Assembly (NCBI GenBank): GCA_025738555.1
Contig: JAOVFP010000005.1
Span: forward strand, 2,418,001 to 2,482,000
DNA from: Cyathus striatus
Taxonomy: Eukaryota; Basidiomycota; Agaricomycetes; Agaricales; Nidulariaceae
Length of the DNA: 64,000 nucleotides
Reading direction: 5' to 3'
Shown: positions 12,298 through 24,790 of the stretch, piece by piece
Layout: each line of letters starts with the position of its first letter
Numbering within the stretch: position 1 is the first letter of the stretch
Position numbers and translations under genes: made by a program
The notes under the pieces: generated by a model
What the model was told of the DNA's origin: nothing
Databases searched by the model: none
What the model saw: only the letters and a program-made list of their open reading frames with translations

Positions 12298-15200
12298 TTA
12301 CTTATCCTTTCTCCTCTTCGTTTTGTTCGCAGCCCGCGTGACAGTCGCGCTGGGCGCAGGAACACCCGTACTCTGCACACCCTCCATATCCGACCCCAAC
12401 ACCGCATCCGACTTGCGTTTCCGACCAGCTCTAGACTGAACATCCGGCATCCTTCCACCACCAACACCCGACAACCCCGACAGCGCAGAAGGAATGGCAG
12501 TAGCCGGCAAAAGGGGACTCGTAGTCCCAGACACAACACCATCCAAAAACTCGCTAGCAGCAGCAGCAATATCGCCATACTCCGCAGCATGAGTAGCCGC
12601 ATTCGTAGAAGGCAACGTAGAAAGGAACGAATGCAAATCAAAATCACCCTGCTGCCCCCCACCTCCACCCCCATCCCCTCCTGGACCCGGTCCAACAGGA
12701 TGCATAGCCGGTCCCGCGGTATTACTAGATAATGCGGAAGCAAGTTCAGAAGAGGAAGATGGAGCAGGTGGAACACGCAACGGTGAAGAAAAACGAAATG
12801 ACTGATCCTCCTCAACGATCATTTCAGGATCGAGCCCGAAAGTCTCAATGAGTTGATTAATGCTCGTGTTCAGAGCATTCACGTCCTTGTCGATATCAGT
12901 GGCAACTCGCCACATGCGGATATGCTCATCATCGTCGGGATCATCGTCTTCCATGGGAATGAGATTCTCAGAGCCTGGTATACCAGGAATAGCAGTCCCA
13001 CTCCCACTCGCTGATGACGCCGAAGGCGCACTACTGGTCGCCGGTGTCGACGGCCCGCCCAAAGCAGACGCAATCGATGACGAAGCCATATGTTGTCCAT
13101 GAAGATAAGGCTGCTGTAATCCCCCGGCAGCACCTAAAGGGGAGACATAATCCGGAGGAAAGGGTAATGTTCGTACCCGTAAGCTCCCGTTCCTACGGGG
13201 TGAGTTATAGATGAAGGTGACGGACCGACAGGATAAGGGGGGTAATTGTACGGACTTGTCCCGTAAGCTTGACCCCCCTGAGACTCCGCATTTGTCCCAG
13301 AATTAAGGGACTTGAGGAGATGAGTTACCTGCCCTGCCGTCAGTTGATTAAGTACCGAGCGCACTCTCGGATCCCAGTCATACGTAGGCGGAGGACTAGA
13401 GGCTCGAACAGATCCAGCAGGCGAAGCCGCCGTATGACCCGTATAAGCCGCATGCGGCGAAGGCGTGTTACTCCTCGGCTGTTGCATTTGCGCATGAGTC
13501 GCACCATGGTGAAACGGTTGTCTTCCACGAGTAGTTTGCATCATAGGTTGCGTATATTGATGAGCATACATAGGAACCTGTGTCTGTGGGTAGCGATAGT
13601 AAGGGTGAGCCTGCACATACGGTATCGCGGCAGGATACGGCCGCTCTGCAGCGCTTACTACTGGACTTATAGTATCCATGACCGGAGGTGGTGGTTGCAT
13701 AACTTCCATGGGTCCCGAAGTTGCAGGATTGACCATCATATTCACTGGAGGAGCTGGAGCTTGAATAACAGTAGATGGACCTGTCATGATCGTCGCGCCA
13801 GGAGCCATAATTGGCGAAGTCGCAGCAACACTAGCAGGGCTACCAACCATATGCGCAGGTGTACTCACCGCCGTAACAGCTGGCATTAATCCAGACATAT
13901 GCACTGCACCTCTCGGAGGCAGTGCGCCAACCGGGATACCAGGTCCAGGAACTACAACAAGAAAAAAAAAGAGGGTGGAAATCCATTATTCAATCAGTCC
14001 AAATCCACCAGGAATGCACACACCTATACCTGGAGAAGGATAATACGGAGTGATCGTGATCGACTCCCTTGGATCGCCTATTCTTGTGTTTGTGGACGTG
14101 CTGGACATGGCTCCGGGGGACGGAGGATGCTCGATCGTCGACGGCCGTTCAATGGGTGGTACGGGGTAGGCCGCCGGCTGCGATGGAGCAGGATGCGGGG
14201 CACCAGCATGTCCTGTAGGCGGAGGAGCGGGGTGAGTCACGCTGTCGGAAGCGGAGCGGTAGGGAGGAGGGGAAGTCGTATGGAAGGAAAGGGGAGTAGG
14301 GAAATTTGAAGGGTAATTTGAGGAGGAAAGGGCAGGGGAAACTGAATAGGTTAATGGGGAAGAAGTGGAGGGTGGGTATGTAGAGGGGGGAGGAAAGGGA
14401 GAAGGAGAAAACGATTCGGGTCGTTGTGAAGGAGGAGGTGGAGAATGATTGTAATCTACTCGACTAAGACCGATTAACATACCGTATAATTCACCTAAGG
14501 CGGCAGCTGTAGGTGGATTTTCGTCTTCTTCTTCTTCTTCTTCCTCGTCTTCAGGCTCTTCATCATCACCGAGGCCATCAATTTCATCGGCATCCTTATC
14601 ATCAGCATCTTGCGTGGCAACGGGATTCTCCTCCATCGGCTCGGTAATAATGCGCACGACACCCTTCCCCTTATCCCTCCTCACATCCTCAATCATCAAC
14701 GGCCTCCCTCTCCCACCCCTCCCCCTCCCCCCACGCTCAACAGCACCACCCCGCGCCTCACCCTCGCCAACGCCCCGCTCCCGCTCTCCCGCCGCCTCCC
14801 TCCTCTTCTTATCAGCATGGTGCCCAAAAACGCCCGCAAGGAATTTAACGATACGATTAATCGTATCCTGCTGTTGTTGGTGTCTCGTTCTCGCAGCCAT
14901 AGCATCCTGCCACAAAAGCTGGTTCGAGCGCTTAAGCTCATTAAGCTCAGCGGAAATGGTAGTCTGATGACGCTTAATGGCAGCAATCCCATTCACAATC
15001 GAATGAAAATCAAGCACTTGATTGGATCCATGACCAATCATCGCAGGCTGGGTACCAAATACCCCCTGTTGACCACCGACGCCGGGGGGGACTTCATCAT
15101 CCGCACCTTGCGTAGCCTGTTTCTTCCGTTGGATAAGACATAGCAAGTCAGGTTGACCACGATGAAAGTTCTGATGAGCGAAATTCCAAAATTCAGTATC

Positions 15201-15773
15201 GTTGTCTGATTTGAGGACGCCTTGTTGCAAGTGTGGGATTTTGTGGAAGCCGTACATGTTTAGTTGGCGTACGAATGATGAGAAGTTGCGATGCTTGAAC
15301 CAGCGGCCCAGGACTTCGTGTGCGAAGCGCTCATGATCGAGGACTGCGAAGAAGGGATCAGCGAGGTTGTTTAGGGTTAAAGTGTCGGTGGATGATGAAG
15401 AAGAGAGAAGGAAGCTGACCGAAAAATGAATCCCCGGCATCGGACCATCGTATTAGCTCATCATTCTTGTGATCATTGACCATCCTGTATGAGCACAATC
15501 ACAAACGAGCGGGGACATGAAGAAGCCAGACGTTTTACAAAAATTGAGTTTTTGAGGATATAATAGAGAAGGGGGGGCATTAGTTCCCACAGGGATAGGT
15601 AGGATACCAAAGGGTATGAAAAGCGAATCAGGACGTAACTCGTATAGTTTCTGGAGGAAGGCGGGGACGACTTGGCGTGCTGCCTTGGAGATGGAGACGG
15701 GAGCGCCGAGGTTGCGGGGAGCGCGGGAGGACGAGGGGGAGAGGGAAACCTGCTGCGAATCGTCTGCGGACAT
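12298..15773 (-). CDS. HSF1: Heat shock transcription factor (HSF1-type), nuclear DNA-binding regulator
   Basis: Exon 1 (15773-15640) and exon 2 (15484-15420) join at ...FLQKLYE/MVNDHKNDELIRW; exon 3 starts at 15343. Spliced, they give a full HSF winged-helix domain (about residues 35-140) with FKHRNFSSFVRQLNMYGFHK as the recognition helix. A hydrophobic heptad region follows (IKRHQTTISAELNELKRSN, then QDTINRIVKFLAGVFG), the trimerisation coiled coil. Next come a basic RG-rich stretch, an acidic run (about 14520-14570) and long Pro/Ser/Thr-rich regions typical of transactivation domains. A GTATAG...TAG intron separates 14030 and 13951. The last exon ends in KRRKDK and TAA at 12298-12300. The splice near 13140-13250 is not settled: the frame changes and at least two intron choices fit. 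The protein would bind nGAAn heat shock elements as a trimer. It lies in CpG-rich, unbroken sequence. Confidence 0.9.
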
Positions 15774-18700
15774 TGTGTGGTAGGACAGTGTGGGAGATGA
15801 GGACGATGCAGAGGACGGGCGGGGACAGGGGAAAGGAGAGATGGTGGACGATGTGGACAGAGATGTCTCTTCGTAGCAGGGATAAGTAAAATCGGATTTT
15901 AGTCAGGGAGTAGAGGCCAGCAGCTGGCCTGTGTAACACAACGAGTGATTGTGCGATGGCGGGATTCTCAGACACCACTTCCCAGGCTCAACGCTTGCTT
16001 TGTTCCTACAAACAACCTGATTCATACACATGCACAAACACACTTGCCGCCGGAGTTGCTGCATTTGGAACTCCATCCCTCCTCTCGGTCCGGCATTTTC
16101 CGAGGTAATGGGAACCAGTTTTGTCTTCCCTGACTCTGCCGTTTCCCCCACCCAGGGGATTCCCCAGAGACAATCCACTCATATATCAGAGCCTTTGCAT
16201 CTCCCGTCCAGAGCCTCCGTATCCGTAGTTTCCCCCCTTCCCCCCTTCCCGACTTTCCGGCGCCCGCCCGCCCAGTCCAATTCCCACCCACGGAAAACAC
16301 ACAAAAGCAGCGTGTACGCAACACAACGCGTGTCATACCCACCTACCAAAATACTACTTCCATAGCCTTCCATGAATCCATACAGCATGCAACGAGGTGA
16401 ACGTTAACATCCATTCTGTGACTGTGGGGAAAGGCTATGCGCATGATCACCGCCGGTAACATTAGCCAACCGCCTCAGGCCGCCGTAGCGCGTAGACCGC
16501 CGCCGGCGCTTGGCACCCAGCGGCCAGCCTAGATAAGCCTCCACCACAACCCTCGACATCCTCGACTCCTCAACTCCTCGACCACATAACCATATCATAA
16601 TGTACCTGCGCCCGTCCCGTCCGCCATCAGCCGTCCCCGTCACGTCATCCACATCCACCCATCAAAGGCGGAGAACTCCAACCAATCCATCCGTCCGACT
16701 CCAAGTATGTACATAAGGCACTCCAAGATTACAAGTCTCCTTCTGGACAACGGCCAGCGCGGCACGATAAACCAGAACCTTATATACTGATCATGTCTTC
16801 TTTCGAGATCACGTTTCCAAGAAGCATACCCACGCCCAGATACACAGCCCGAAGGTCGAACTGCCTCACTTGGGCTCAATGGCGTAAATCCCTTGGAGAC
16901 TGGATTTATAAAGACCTCTCATTCGATTTGGAATATGCTCTATGAACCTCTGCGTGCATTATAAGAACAGTTAAGCTACCGATTATCATTTCCTACGCCG
17001 CAAAGTCGCATCACGCGCTGCGCCGTCTCATTAACTTCCACATAGAAGGCCGCTCCCGGCCGCACTTCCATCATTCCCATCCCCCTGCATGTCCGTCACG
17101 AGTCATATTATATACCTAACGCTACGACCATTAAGGATGAACTCAGTGCATTCCTCTCACTTGACTTATCACCACACAAACTATAACATCACAGTCAAAT
17201 AGATGATATACAGTACTCGATAACACCATATCATATCATATCAGATATATCCAAACCCAGAATCATCTGCCTTATCCAAACCTGGCATCATTCAAATCGC
17301 TCGAAATGGTCTTCAAAACCCACGATGTGCCGTACGGTACGTTCCCCCGTGATGGCGGCCGTGTTGGAGATATGTATCTATTTACTACCCCCGCCAGTGC
17401 CAGCCGTTGGGCCGCCGGGGCGGTAGGGCGGTAGAGAGCGGTATGACGAATTAGATGACTCCTTCAATATTGTACCTGTCCGTTTCAGAGTTCAACGTGT
17501 ATTTGCGAGATTAGATGGTCCGGTTATGTGCTATATTGTATCATTGTTGAAAGTCCCGTTTGGCTGATCGTCGGGAAGCAGAAATTGATAAGTGACCGGT
17601 CTAATTTCAACAACTTGTCAACGTTGAACTGAGTCGAAGAAATTAAAATAGGGAATGTAGGTCCCAAGTTTCTTCCGTGAAAGTCGGTTGGATAGATTAT
17701 TTTTGCAGTCATTTACTGACAGACTGAGCAGAGGTGTATTTACTTACGTGAACGTTTATAGTTGTTACATAGGAGTACAGTGAAACGCATACACATATGT
17801 ACACTTTCGATCACAATTTCCCGAGATTAATTTATCAAATAAAAAATCACATTCAAAAGACCCCTCATCATATCTAATCAAGCGAACAATACCATGAACA
17901 GCTTATCAGTGTAATTATTTACACAGAGTATAGATCATGGACAATCTCAATACAGCCTCCGCGAACACCAATGCCCTGACAATGAAACAACCGATCCTGC
18001 AGTGCTTCGCAATCTCGCTTCCACGCCGACTGGCAGATACTGCATATACATAGCCCCAGGCTCTCGTAACTTTTATAAATATAAACAATAGTATATATAT
18101 TCAACCATATCTGCCTCCAATCTCCCACCACTCACCACGCAGTCAGTTCTTTTAGGCAAGTTCCTGGGGCCCTTCAAAAGTATTTATACATACCCTTCAA
18201 TGTCTGCGGCTTGCTGGTCTACCCACTGCCCACTGCTGTCTCTTAAGCTGCCTCAGTTTATCCCTGTACCCGAAATGAATGGCGAGATTTAACGGCGTCG
18301 AAGATGCTTACGAAGGGTTTGATAGTCGATTCGTGCACTGTATGTGACGATGGAGCTATATCATTTCTTCGTCACCTCTCCACTGGATATTCCATATCGC
18401 ATCGGAGTCTGCATCAGGATACAATTTCACTGCCTCCTCAGGCCATACTCAAAGCAACTATCTTCTATCAGGATTCTTCCCTGCACCTCCATCTCTCCAT
18501 CTCCATCTCCACGTCGCATATATGACCACATATGACCTACGCAAAAGGTCCAATTAAGGACTGGTCCCCGGACTCGGACTCGATAGGGTGCCGGTGTACA
18601 TAGAACCATACGTTCAACTACAAGTGTACACGGAGGACATGGGTGATTCGACCGTATGTATGTAATTGAGCTGTTTGAATGGTAGTAAGTCGCACGTTAT

Positions 18701-19520
18701 GTCTTGTCCCCACTGGTCTAGGCTTGTGATTTGATCTTGCAGGGTGTATAAATATATGCGTCAGCGAGAATTGTATATGCTGTTTGTTACTTTTCTGCAA
18801 TTTCACATTGTGCGTCCCGTGTCGGTGTCGTTGAGTTTTTGGGTTTATGGTTTTGTGGTTTTGGGTGGTTTTGGGTTTTGGCGGTGAGATTAGAACGATT
18901 GTGCATGCGGCTGGCCGCCGGTTTACAACTGCCGCGGCCCGCCGGTGCTTAGGTGCTGCATTGGTAGGATTTGCATGTATGGATTGATTCTGGATCTGTG
19001 GTGAGTGGAATTATGTGCTCACCTTAAATTTCTTTCTACGATAAAGTTTGGGTAGCAGAGATACAGAACCTTCTTGAATATATGCTTAATTTCAAAGATA
19101 CGAATTGTTTACTATTTTCGTTGGACTAAAATATTAATGACGAGGTCCGGCAGAATTTTAGTCATAGTGACAGCCGCAGGGAGGTCGTGTACTAATTTCC
19201 CTGTAGTGCCTGTATCCTCCAAGGAAGCCGTGTTCAATTCCTGCATTTTTAACATTCACTTGATGGAAGTCGAGTAAGCGAATTTAAGCAGCTTCCACAG
19301 CCCTGTGTCCGACATTATACCATGGGGTATATCTGTGGGGTAAATTTTTAGACCTGATACTCGAGCATCACTTATTGATAAGTACTTTTAGAATTGTTTT
19401 TGAATTTTAGAGGTCGAGAGCCAAGGCGAGCAAATGCTATTTGAGGTTATTTGGCTCAATGAATGAAGTCTACGATGACTCAGCGGTGGGCGCTTATTAC
19501 AAAGCCCTACGGGCATCCCA
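15774..19520. other. Long intergenic region between the HSF gene and the ING gene
   Basis: CpG-rich, pyrimidine-rich DNA upstream of the HSF gene (15774-17300) is a plausible long promoter. At 17306 an ATG opens a mini open frame (MVFKTHDVPY) ending at a GTACGT donor. With the TTTCAG acceptor near 17487 it would give only an 18-residue peptide. The same donor leaves one base, which is also the phase needed by the first clear ING exon at 19521, but that intron would be 2.2 kb, far above the usual size here. Nothing else gene-like was seen, including at 17500-19450. Confidence 0.35.
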
Positions 19521-21056
19521 GTGCTTGCTGCCTTCGACAACGAGCTCCCCGCTCAGGGGTCATCCTTTCACTATACTATCACTCTGAAGCCATTCGAAAT
19601 CATGAGCTCCATCCTCGGGCTCGGCGTAAACTACGAAGAGGCTGCCAATATGGTCTCAGAGTTCATCTACAGTACGCTCTACAGCCCTAGGTGCCACTCA
19701 TCACACTGACCAGCGTAACCATTTTCTGAATAGGTATCGACAATCTGCCTCACGAGGCAGCCCATATTTTGCAGGAAATGAAGAATAAAGAGACCCGAGT
19801 ACAAGGTGCGTCTACTTTCCGCATGTTACTTCAGCCGGCAATACTGAAACGCGATCGAACCAGAGCTACAGCAAGAAATCGACAAAGACACCGCACGGTA
19901 CATCCGCCATGCCCTGCGTACCCCAAGCAGCGGTAGCACATCTGGCCAGTCCACTCCAGGAAGTGCACCACCTCAACCACCACCCGCTCGAGAACCCTCC
20001 CCAAAGTCTGCTCCTTTACCCGGCAAAATCGCCGCAGCCTACGCAGAGATACATGCTCTTTCAAATGAGAAATGTGCGCTTGCACAGCGTATTGTTGACC
20101 TTGTACAGCGTACGCAGGCGAGGCTTGATACTGACCTTGTGAAGATCCGTGTGTTGCAGGGTGAACCGCCGGAGGGTCTTGGGCCGCCGATTACTATGCC
20201 TGGATTGCTAGGTCTTGGTATTGGAGCTACAGGAAGTGCAGCGGACGCGCTAGTTGCTAGTGGTCGAGACCCTGCGTTGAAGATCACTGAGAGCTTGAGG
20301 AATGTGTTAGCTGCTGGCGGAGCTATTAATGCAGGTATTGGTGGCTCCACCTCTGTATCTGGGGCTTCAACTCCTACCAGCCACGCGAACAAAAGTACGT
20401 TTATAACATGCTCTGTCTTCAGTTATCGTACTGATTGTGTCCGTAGAGCGAAAGACAGGAGCTGCAACATCCATACCCTTACCACCCGTCCTCAAGCTCA
20501 CACCTTCCTCCGTAGCTGTCGTTACGGCAGGAAGCACGAAATCAACCAAAGCCCGCCGTTCCTCCTCACCCAGCGTCACTTCTTCTCGTTCACGTGCAGC
20601 CCGAAATACAGGCCATGGCGCATCGCGGCTGTCCAAGCAGATCATTCCAGAACCAGATGATGTCGATATGGACGCAGAAGGCGAGGAAGACGCCGAAGGA
20701 GAAATTGATGGAGAAGGAGAGAACTTTGAGGAAGGTGAAGAAGGTGAAGACGAGAGATTGTATTGTTTCTGCCAGAAGCAGAGTTACGGCGACGTGAGTG
20801 GTTCTATCTATATCCTATTATACTTGCGTTGACTATTGTTTTAGATGATTGGATGCGATAACGATAACTGTCCCTACGAATGGGTACGTCATTCATAATT
20901 TCTCTGCCGCTTCAGTGGTTAATATGTCGGCGTTCTTAGTTCCATCTCAACTGCGTGGGGATGAAGCAGCCTCTGCCGGACAAATGGTACTGTACAGTAT
21001 GTATCTCCAAGGGCGCTGGACCGGTCCAGCCACCCAAGAAAGGGAGGAAGAAGTAG
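19521..21056 (+). CDS. ING-family chromatin protein with C-terminal PHD finger
   Basis: The exons give an N-terminal ING helix region (NYEEAANMVSEFIYS / GIDNLPHEAAHILQEMKNKE / ELQQEIDKDTARYIRH), a long low-complexity Ser/Ala/Gly linker, an acidic stretch (about 20650-20755) and a C-terminal PHD finger. The finger reads LYCFCQKQSYGD / MIGCDNDNCPYEW / FHLNCVGMK ... WYCTVCISKG, a complete Cys4-His-Cys3 set with the aromatic residue that cages methylated H3K4. It ends KKGRKK and TAG at 21054-21056. At least five short introns are visible, including two that split the PHD finger. By family knowledge, ING proteins anchor histone acetyltransferase or deacetylase complexes (NuA4, NuA3, Rpd3L) to H3K4me3; which one is not decidable here. 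The first exon is unresolved: the coding frame opens at 19521 just after a CCCAG acceptor, and no in-frame ATG lies directly upstream. Confidence 0.85.
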
Positions 21057-21941
21057 TTGCCTTATTCCATCTATCTGCCGCCACGCTACCTTGATCCCGA
21101 TAACAACACTTGCTCTTACTGACCACCTTGCTCTTCTCGTCGTCACACCCTTGGATCTCAATTGTATTACTCAAAACACTCACTACTCATTCGTTGTGCC
21201 TTGTATTATATTCATTTATTATCTGTAACATTATGTCTTTTTTGTGAAATGGATTTACTTGTAGATATACCCTCGGTTAAACACAATGACTTTCTTTCTT
21301 TCTTGTTGCTTTCTTGTTCTTGCTTATTCCTCTTCTCAAGCGTCAACGTTCAAGGCCTCAACCTGCATCAGCGGTCCTCGTGTAAGTCACAAACAAGATG
21401 CTGTTCATTCATGCATTCATGGATCACATCAACAAATCGAAGACAGCCTCTGATGTTTGAGGTTGGTATACACGAGGCGTGCGCCACGACGGAGTACGGT
21501 CGCGCGACGGCTCACTACGAGTCACAAACATATGAAGAAACATGTTTCCGGACTGATTCATGGGGGCCTATGAACCTATTCGAACGCAAGGCTGTTGTTC
21601 ACGAGCTAAGCACACAAGTCATGCATTTGACAACAGATTGATCCGTGCTCTAGTATGACCTACATCGTCGTTATAGACGATATGAAGTACAATAAAGTAC
21701 AGCTCTAGTTATGATACCTAGTAATGACATATGAGTAGTTAGTTTATGTTTACAATGGTATGAGTGCCGGTGCTAGTATGACAGGGTATGAGGGTACAAA
21801 CGATTGCGAGTGATTGCAATTGAAAGCAAGTCGAAAACTCGAAATAAGGATACGTGAAAAGATCATGAAAGCGATATACCGATCGAAAGCACTAGATAGG
21901 CTAGCGATTCGTGGGCTGCATAGCAAAGTCAGTGTAGGCCT
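21057..21941. other. Intergenic, tail-to-tail flanks of the ING and kinase genes
   Basis: Sequence between the convergent 3' ends of the ING gene and the minus-strand kinase. A 159-codon open frame (21162-21641) begins with hydrophobic residues but has no recognisable family and lies in likely 3' untranslated sequence, so it is not called. Confidence 0.35.
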
Positions 21942-23338
21942 TCAGGACGAACGCGATAGGCTCACCTCGTCACCGTTATCGAACAACTTCCGGATACGAT
22001 GGTAGCCTTGACGGGCCACATCGACTGTGTTGAGAACTACCCTCTGTCCCATGGTTTCATCGCGCTTCTGAAGGCGCCATCGGGAACCAGGAGTTATGGT
22101 CTTCGTGATGTTTTTCCAAAGCGCAATGGACTCGCTTGCTGTGGGTCTTTCTGCTGGATTTGGGGTCTTCATGGCGGTGATAAGGGGGAGAAGGAATTCA
22201 AGGCCGTGGTATACCTGTAGAGTACGGTACGTCAAGATGGTACAAATGGACATTGCTAGTTGAGAGGTACTCACAGCGTAGAGATCATGGTAGAAGGTGT
22301 TTCCCAACGTGAACACATCGATCTTGAAGAGGTCCTTCGGACCCTTCTTCCTAATCTCTGGTACCTCTATGTCGCGTCCGCCCGCTTCCGTTAAAAAGGT
22401 TGATTCACCAGGAGAGAATCTGTGTGAAAGCCCGAAATCGATAAGAACATATCGAACAGGGTAGTCCATCCGAGCTAAGAGTTTTATCGGTTCGAATCCG
22501 TCGGGACCATACTCGTCTGCAGCAAAATGCCAGCCATTAGGAATAATAAGGCGTGCGTCCATCATAATGTTTACGCCTGTACAATCTCTACCAGAGCGTC
22601 GTAAATCATTCTGACAATGTGTGGATGTGAGTTCGCATACCCGTGGGCCACGAGATGTTCATGCATGAATTCCAGCCCCTGATAATGCATGAGCAATATA
22701 TCAAGTACAGAATAATGGACGGTAGAGTACCTCAAGGACCTGCGTCACGAAGTCGACGACTTCATCTGTAACTCCAAACTCTGGATCATTGAACGGTCGT
22801 AGAACAGGTATGACCAAGAACTCTCTGCCAGGCGTGGTGGGGTCATGGAACGCGTCCAGCACTGGTACACAATGGTTCTTGAGATGCTCACGAAGTGCAG
22901 GTGAAAACAGATACTGAGCGATCTTGATCTCGTGTGGCTTATTCTTTATAAGCTTTAAGCACACAGCTCGTCCGTCATGTATCCGTTTGGCATCCAATAC
23001 CATAGGAAGCTAACCGGAAGGTTTGTGTCAACATTGATATCGATAGATGCGGGCTTACTATGTGTTCAATGCTATCCTCAAACATCCACGCTGTATCTTG
23101 GCTGTGAAGCCATGCAGGCCTCCATTCCGGATTATATCGAGGCCTTAATTGATACCCCCTTTGTAAGAGTCGAATAACAAGATCGCCAAACTTTCTCTCC
23201 ATTATTTAGTCGGTATTCAGACGACAACAGGACGTCTAGGTCTTCATTTATCCCACTTATCGCTGATGATATATTAGGGGAAATACATCCCCTAGATGCG
23301 ATTTGAGAGTGAAGAGCAGGTGAGGTAGAGGATGTCAT
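21942..23338 (-). CDS. Agaricomycete-type protein kinase (HGD catalytic loop)
   Basis: Six exons can be joined. The N-terminus (MTSSTSPALHSQ) runs into GYQLRPRYNPEW through a short intron (about 23220). A GTAAGC...TTAG intron leads to MVLDAKRIHDGRAVCLKLIK, the subdomain II segment with the ATP-binding Lys. Next comes VIPVLRPFNDPEF (hinge), then GLEFMHEHLVAH, an intron, and GDCTGVNIMMD. That is the catalytic loop with His-Gly-Asp instead of His-Arg-Asp; the Asp and Asn are kept. VLIDFGLS supplies the Mg-binding DFG. DLFKIDVFTLGNTFY and NPAERPTASE complete the C-lobe. All catalytic residues except the HRD arginine are present, so activity is plausible. This family of short, orphan kinases is common in agaricomycetes (from memory); substrates are unknown. 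The frame has no internal stops. Confidence 0.75.
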
Positions 23339-23772
23339 TGCTAAGGCATTTGCCTTAAAGTAAAATGTTGAAGACGTTGAAGTTCAAGTTGCTGCTTCAA
23401 TTCATGACAATGAATTCGATTTGATCACGTGAAATTCCGGACTCCGAACGGCGAACCGGTTCCAACTTCCAATTTTGGTTCATAAGAAGTTCTAACTTAC
23501 TTCCGAGTCCTTCGAGTCGGACCCATCAGCTTCATGGCTCAACAATTCAGCAATTGTGGGTCCCGTTGGACTTCTCAAGGATTTCCTCCACACGGTTGAC
23601 ACATGTTCCTTTTCTCCATTTGAGTTTCACAGCATTATAAGTAGCTAGACTGGGACTTGACTGGGACTTAAGACAACCTACCATTGACCTACCATCCCCC
23701 CTTCCTAGTTGCTCTCATCAACAATCGATAGCTCTCCTCTCATATTCACAGCTATTTTCACTCGCCACTGTG
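23339..23772 (+). promoter_or_regulatory. Promoter/5' flank shared in diverged form with 25200-25436
   Basis: This flank contains AGCAATTGTGGGTCCC (about 23549-23564), a GAGTTT...ACAGCATTATAAGTAGC block (23623-23646) and a pyrimidine-rich leader before the ATG at 23773. The same blocks recur in order near 25220-25331, where no matching gene follows until 42039. This marks a duplicated promoter. Confidence 0.5.
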
Positions 23773-24790
23773 ATGATATCCTCAGCAGACATATTTAATT
23801 ATGCTGTCGGCGTTCTGGCTGTTGTCTCTACCGTGAGCTCTGTCGTTTTCTTTTATTGCTCCTACTTGCCTGGTGCACAAATAAAGGTTCTCGACGCATT
23901 GCTACAAGATACCTGGAATATATACAAGGATGCAGAAATAAATGGTGCTCTTCCCCTTGAACCAGAGCTCTCGGAGTTAAGAAGTTTCTTAGCCAAGTCA
24001 GTCTCGTTGTCCACCACTTAATTCATGCACACCCATCTTCTCCTGAAAGACTAGAAGATAGCACCCGTGGACTTCGACAACAGGCCTACCATGCAACATC
24101 ATTTACCGATGAAAACAAGGCTATGTGGAAAGGCCTGTCTCGTCGAATTGGAGGACAAAAACGACTAGTCAGACGATTTCGATCTCGTTTAATTGTGAGT
24201 AATGTTGGATTCATTTCTATGGATAAATACCGAATGCATTTATTAGACTGCTAGCGAGGAGCGCAGACGTAAAATCCTGCAGTCCCTAGAAAACGCCACA
24301 GTGGGCACTGCAGAACATGCACCGGTTCCCTCACACAGCCTAACCTCTTCACAAGAAGACACTGTTGCTTATGATATGCAACAGGCTTTGCAAGTCACCA
24401 GTTCTCAATCGCCACAAAAACAACAAAGCTTTAGACCGTATTTATCGCTAGAAGAGCCCTATTACGCTTCAAGCTTCATCACTTAGTAGAGAATCGACCG
24501 ACCAGCAGACGCCCAGCCATATTCAACCATCCTTTAAATTATTATGGGCTTCCAAGAATACGAACTCGGAACATTATATCGACAATACGCCACAAGCTCT
24601 TGTTGACAGCGAGGCTAGGCCACTATTTCCATGTTCCAACGCACCCACACTTACTAAGAAACCGTCGCGGTGGACATCACTCAAAAAGATCTTAACAAAG
24701 ATTAAGTCTCCCCCGTATTATGCAAGAAGATTGGCCTCCGAAGGTGTACCAACGGATGCCACAGCTGATATCTCTACGCTTTTGGTCTAG
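23773..24790 (+). pseudogene. Uncharacterised protein with hydrophobic N-terminus, copy 1 (frame disturbed)
   Basis: ATG 23773 starts ISSADIFNYAVGVLAVVS, one hydrophobic segment of about 25 residues (probably membrane-inserted or an amphipathic N-terminal helix). A helical region with KVLDALLQDTW follows. The frame then shifts near 24000 into VVHHLIHAHPSSPERLED ... KAMWKGLSRRIGGQKRLV, a clean GTGAGT...TTAG intron (about 24195-24246) follows, and a Ser/Gln-rich tail begins. A second frame change near 24460-24480 leads to another long coherent stretch ending at TAG 24788. Two frame changes without good introns suggest pseudogenisation, or unrecognised very short introns. I cannot assign a function. 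The family is present twice in this window (see 42039). Confidence 0.5.

Noticed and set aside
12067..12732. 221-codon plus-strand frame near the HSF 3' end.
   Set aside because: Antisense to the HSF last exon and 3' flank, with Arg/His-rich composition typical of shadow frames.
13269..13889. Arg-rich plus-strand frame of 206 codons opposite the HSF C-terminal region.
   Set aside because: It is the complement of Pro/Ser/Gly-rich HSF coding sequence; composition is explained by the antisense strand.
22493..22510. GGTTCGAATCC, a tRNA T-loop-like motif.
   Set aside because: It lies inside the kinase coding exon and no tRNA cloverleaf can be built around it.
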